A stretch of DNA of 51,079 nucleotides from Lachnospiraceae bacterium. GTDB lineage: Bacteria > Bacillota > Clostridia > Lachnospirales > Lachnospiraceae. The number at the start of each line of letters is the position of its first letter. Position 1 is the first letter of the stretch. The stretch is from assembly GCA_011959105.1 (NCBI GenBank), contig BLLU01000304.1, positions 1-51,079 of the forward strand. The letters run 5' to 3'. This document shows, in pieces, positions 50,801-51,079 of this stretch. The translations under genes were made by a program, and so were the position numbers. The notes under the pieces are model-generated. The model did no database searches. It saw only the letters and a program-made list of their open reading frames with translations, and had not been told where the DNA came from.

Positions 50801-51079
50801 CGGTGGTTACGGAGTTTGTGGCGAAAGTTATCAATATCTTAAAGGAGCTGCCGCAGAAAATCTGGAATAGCATCATAAATGCAGTTACCAGAGTAGCAAC
50901 GTGGGGCGCAAATATGCAGGCAAAAGCCAAAGAGGTAATGGACACAATGCTTACGAACATTGTAACCATTGTGAAAGAAACGCCTGTAAAAATTTGGAAC
51001 TGTATCATAGGAGCGGTAAACAAAGTAGCGACGTGGGGCGCGAACATGGTAAGCAAAGCCAAAGAGGTAATGAATACCA
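47872..51079 (+). CDS. Tail tape-measure protein, 5' part (right end cut by window)
   Basis: At least 1069 residues, open to the right edge. Residues 20-345 contain three related coiled-coil units of about 112-119 residues beginning YKEACKDINKNL, YEEHCKQINENI and YEDACQGIDKNL. A membrane-like segment follows (VMAKGIAAVGTAVAAIGTAVVAGLGYAV, about 363-390), then the phage tape-measure region (FCAATGTATDEADQYKQVMENIYNGNYGEGFEDI, MQKFGLSGDEAYNLIAQGAQQGLNQNGDLLDVINEY). From about residue 720 there are repeated hydrophobic units such as LVDGIVDAIPTL, LLDGIVALIPSI, LVDGIIDAIPLL. It sets tail length and helps DNA entry. Confidence 0.93.
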   Translation, partial: MADRNVNMTTRLGISGEKEYKEACKDINKNLALLNSEMKLVTAEYKDNANSIEALKAKQEILQKTYDEQAKKVEAAKKVLQEYQNAENQNVDAIQKAQKELNYQRAALENTNNALKENARQQQEAERATSAAILAQKQYEEHCKQINENITQLSSKLKVVAAEYKGNETSVEALGKKQEILAKIFNEQGIKLNETEEALRKCREENGEYSEEARKLETELNNQRAALLDAEAALKAVENELSEGVQAQRQYEDACQGIDKNLSLLSAELQEVNAKYKDNENSAKAVAEKQEILKKTYSEQAKKVEETERAYESMVRQYGETSSEAQELETQLHKERAALYDVENQLADTEQGHSRLASVMGNLGGVMAKGIAAVGTAVAAIGTAVVAGLGYAVSQADEAKGALNDFCAATGTATDEADQYKQVMENIYNGNYGEGFEDIAASMATVKQQAGDMGADELERMTTNALTLRDTFDMDVAESTRAAAQLMQKFGLSGDEAYNLIAQGAQQGLNQNGDLLDVINEYSNQYAQAGLSAEDMFNSIKNGADTGVWSIDKMGDAFKEFNIRMNDGTAGEYLTSLGLNADELVGKFQAGGDSAKEAMSQISEALKNCDDESLQYTAGVGLMGTMWEDMGADACTALMGVEGEISKTVDAMGQINAVKYDTFGEAMQGAGRILQTSFIMPIGEQALPIFSQFANELQQGASDAGGDMGKLAQSFGDALGNMVSGLSEMLPQITSFAVELVNGLVGGIVESAPTIIKAGVDMITALVDGIVDAIPTLAESAAEIITTLLDGIVALIPSIADGAVQIIAGLADGLGQALPALIPSIIEAVLTIVETLINNVPMLIDAALQLVTGLADGIIAALPVIIERLPQIITSIINALVEGIPKILESAGDIVIALVDGIIDAIPLLIAAMPQIIVAIVTGLVEGLPKTVAAAGQLVVSIVTKLAELPAQIAGAIADGINKIAEWGARMQEKGGTVVTEFVAKVINILKELPQKIWNSIINAVTRVATWGANMQAKAKEVMDTMLTNIVTIVKETPVKIWNCIIGAVNKVATWGANMVSKAKEVMNT

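Larger units (their letters stand above)
26250..51079 (+). mobile_element. Left part of an HK97-type tailed prophage or phage-plasmid
   Basis: From here on gene style changes: short, overlapping genes with ATGA/GTGA junctions, heavy ATA codon use and almost no GGCC. The content runs replication (HUH Rep, SSB-like), partition (ParA, ParB), packaging (HNH, TerS, TerL), head (portal, protease, capsid), connectors and tail (tube, chaperone, tape measure). No integrase, repressor or lysis genes are seen; they may lie beyond the right edge. The left boundary is placed between the two junction hairpins and the first phage gene and is uncertain by about 100 bases. Confidence 0.9.

Noticed and set aside
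49635..51062. A 475-codon minus-strand open frame opposite the tape-measure gene
   Set aside because: Its repetitive Ser/Ile/Ala composition is the complement of the hydrophobic repeats of the tape measure; there is no ribosome site and it is fully nested.

Overview
The window holds two blocks with different histories. Positions 1 to about 26.1 kb are chromosome of a spore-forming Firmicute, most likely a plant-fibre-degrading Lachnospiraceae. This is inferred from the conserved order hup–rqcP–yabP–yabQ–divIC–spoIIE–tilS–hpt–ftsH, from the style of the glycoside hydrolases and from the strong AGGAGG-type ribosome binding sites. From about 26.25 kb to the right edge all but one gene belong to a tailed-phage element of the HK97 capsid type. 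It enters the window by its left end, and the window stops inside the tape-measure gene, so the right end, the lysis genes and any integrase are not seen.

Chromosomal part. A hemicellulose side-chain cluster comes first: the 3' end of a GH51 arabinofuranosidase, a GH43 enzyme and a GH31 alpha-xylosidase, followed by a terminator. A decayed Rpn-type gene remnant with an intact promoter separates this from an M3 oligopeptidase, a membrane-anchored PPIase/foldase, a Cof-type HAD phosphatase, CCA tRNA nucleotidyltransferase, a CotS-like kinase-fold protein and a PEGA lipoprotein. Next is the sporulation/division/translation block. A membrane-anchored GH10 xylanase and a helical-repeat protein lie between divIC and spoIIE. 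This SpoIIE lacks the membrane domain of the Bacillus protein, but its upstream region keeps a Spo0A-type promoter layout with a 21-bp spacer. The block ends with a GH13 amylolytic enzyme.

Phage part (26.25–51.08 kb). An early/accessory region carries a small HTH protein, a PP-loop (PAPS-reductase-like) protein, a tRNA-Ile(UAU), a cytosine-C5 DNA methyltransferase, many small overlapping genes and a two-OB-fold SSB/PriB-like protein. A plasmid-like replication/partition module follows: an HUH rolling-circle Rep preceded by hairpins, a VRR-NUC nuclease, ParA, and a ParB with a cysteine cluster and a C-terminal DUF3850 domain. After a sigma-like late regulator comes an unusual control region with TGGT repeats at 11-bp steps, a consensus promoter and an immediate hairpin terminator. 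The late operon then runs HNH, small and large terminase, portal, protease, capsid, connectors, tail tube, tail chaperone with a probable -1 frameshift, and tape measure. One gene points the other way: a HIRAN-like membrane protein with its own promoter and terminator, a typical 'moron'.

The main points for follow-up are: near-total absence of GGCC in the phage block (one site found by eye in about 24.8 kb, against many in the host block); a 17-bp perfect inverted repeat present at 36342 and 44633 that could be the parS site; a G10 tract at the end of parB that cuts off what looks like its real C-terminus; the late-control iterons; and the combination of HUH Rep and ParAB inside a tailed phage. 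All assignments rest on reading the sequence and on remembered family motifs; no database search was run.
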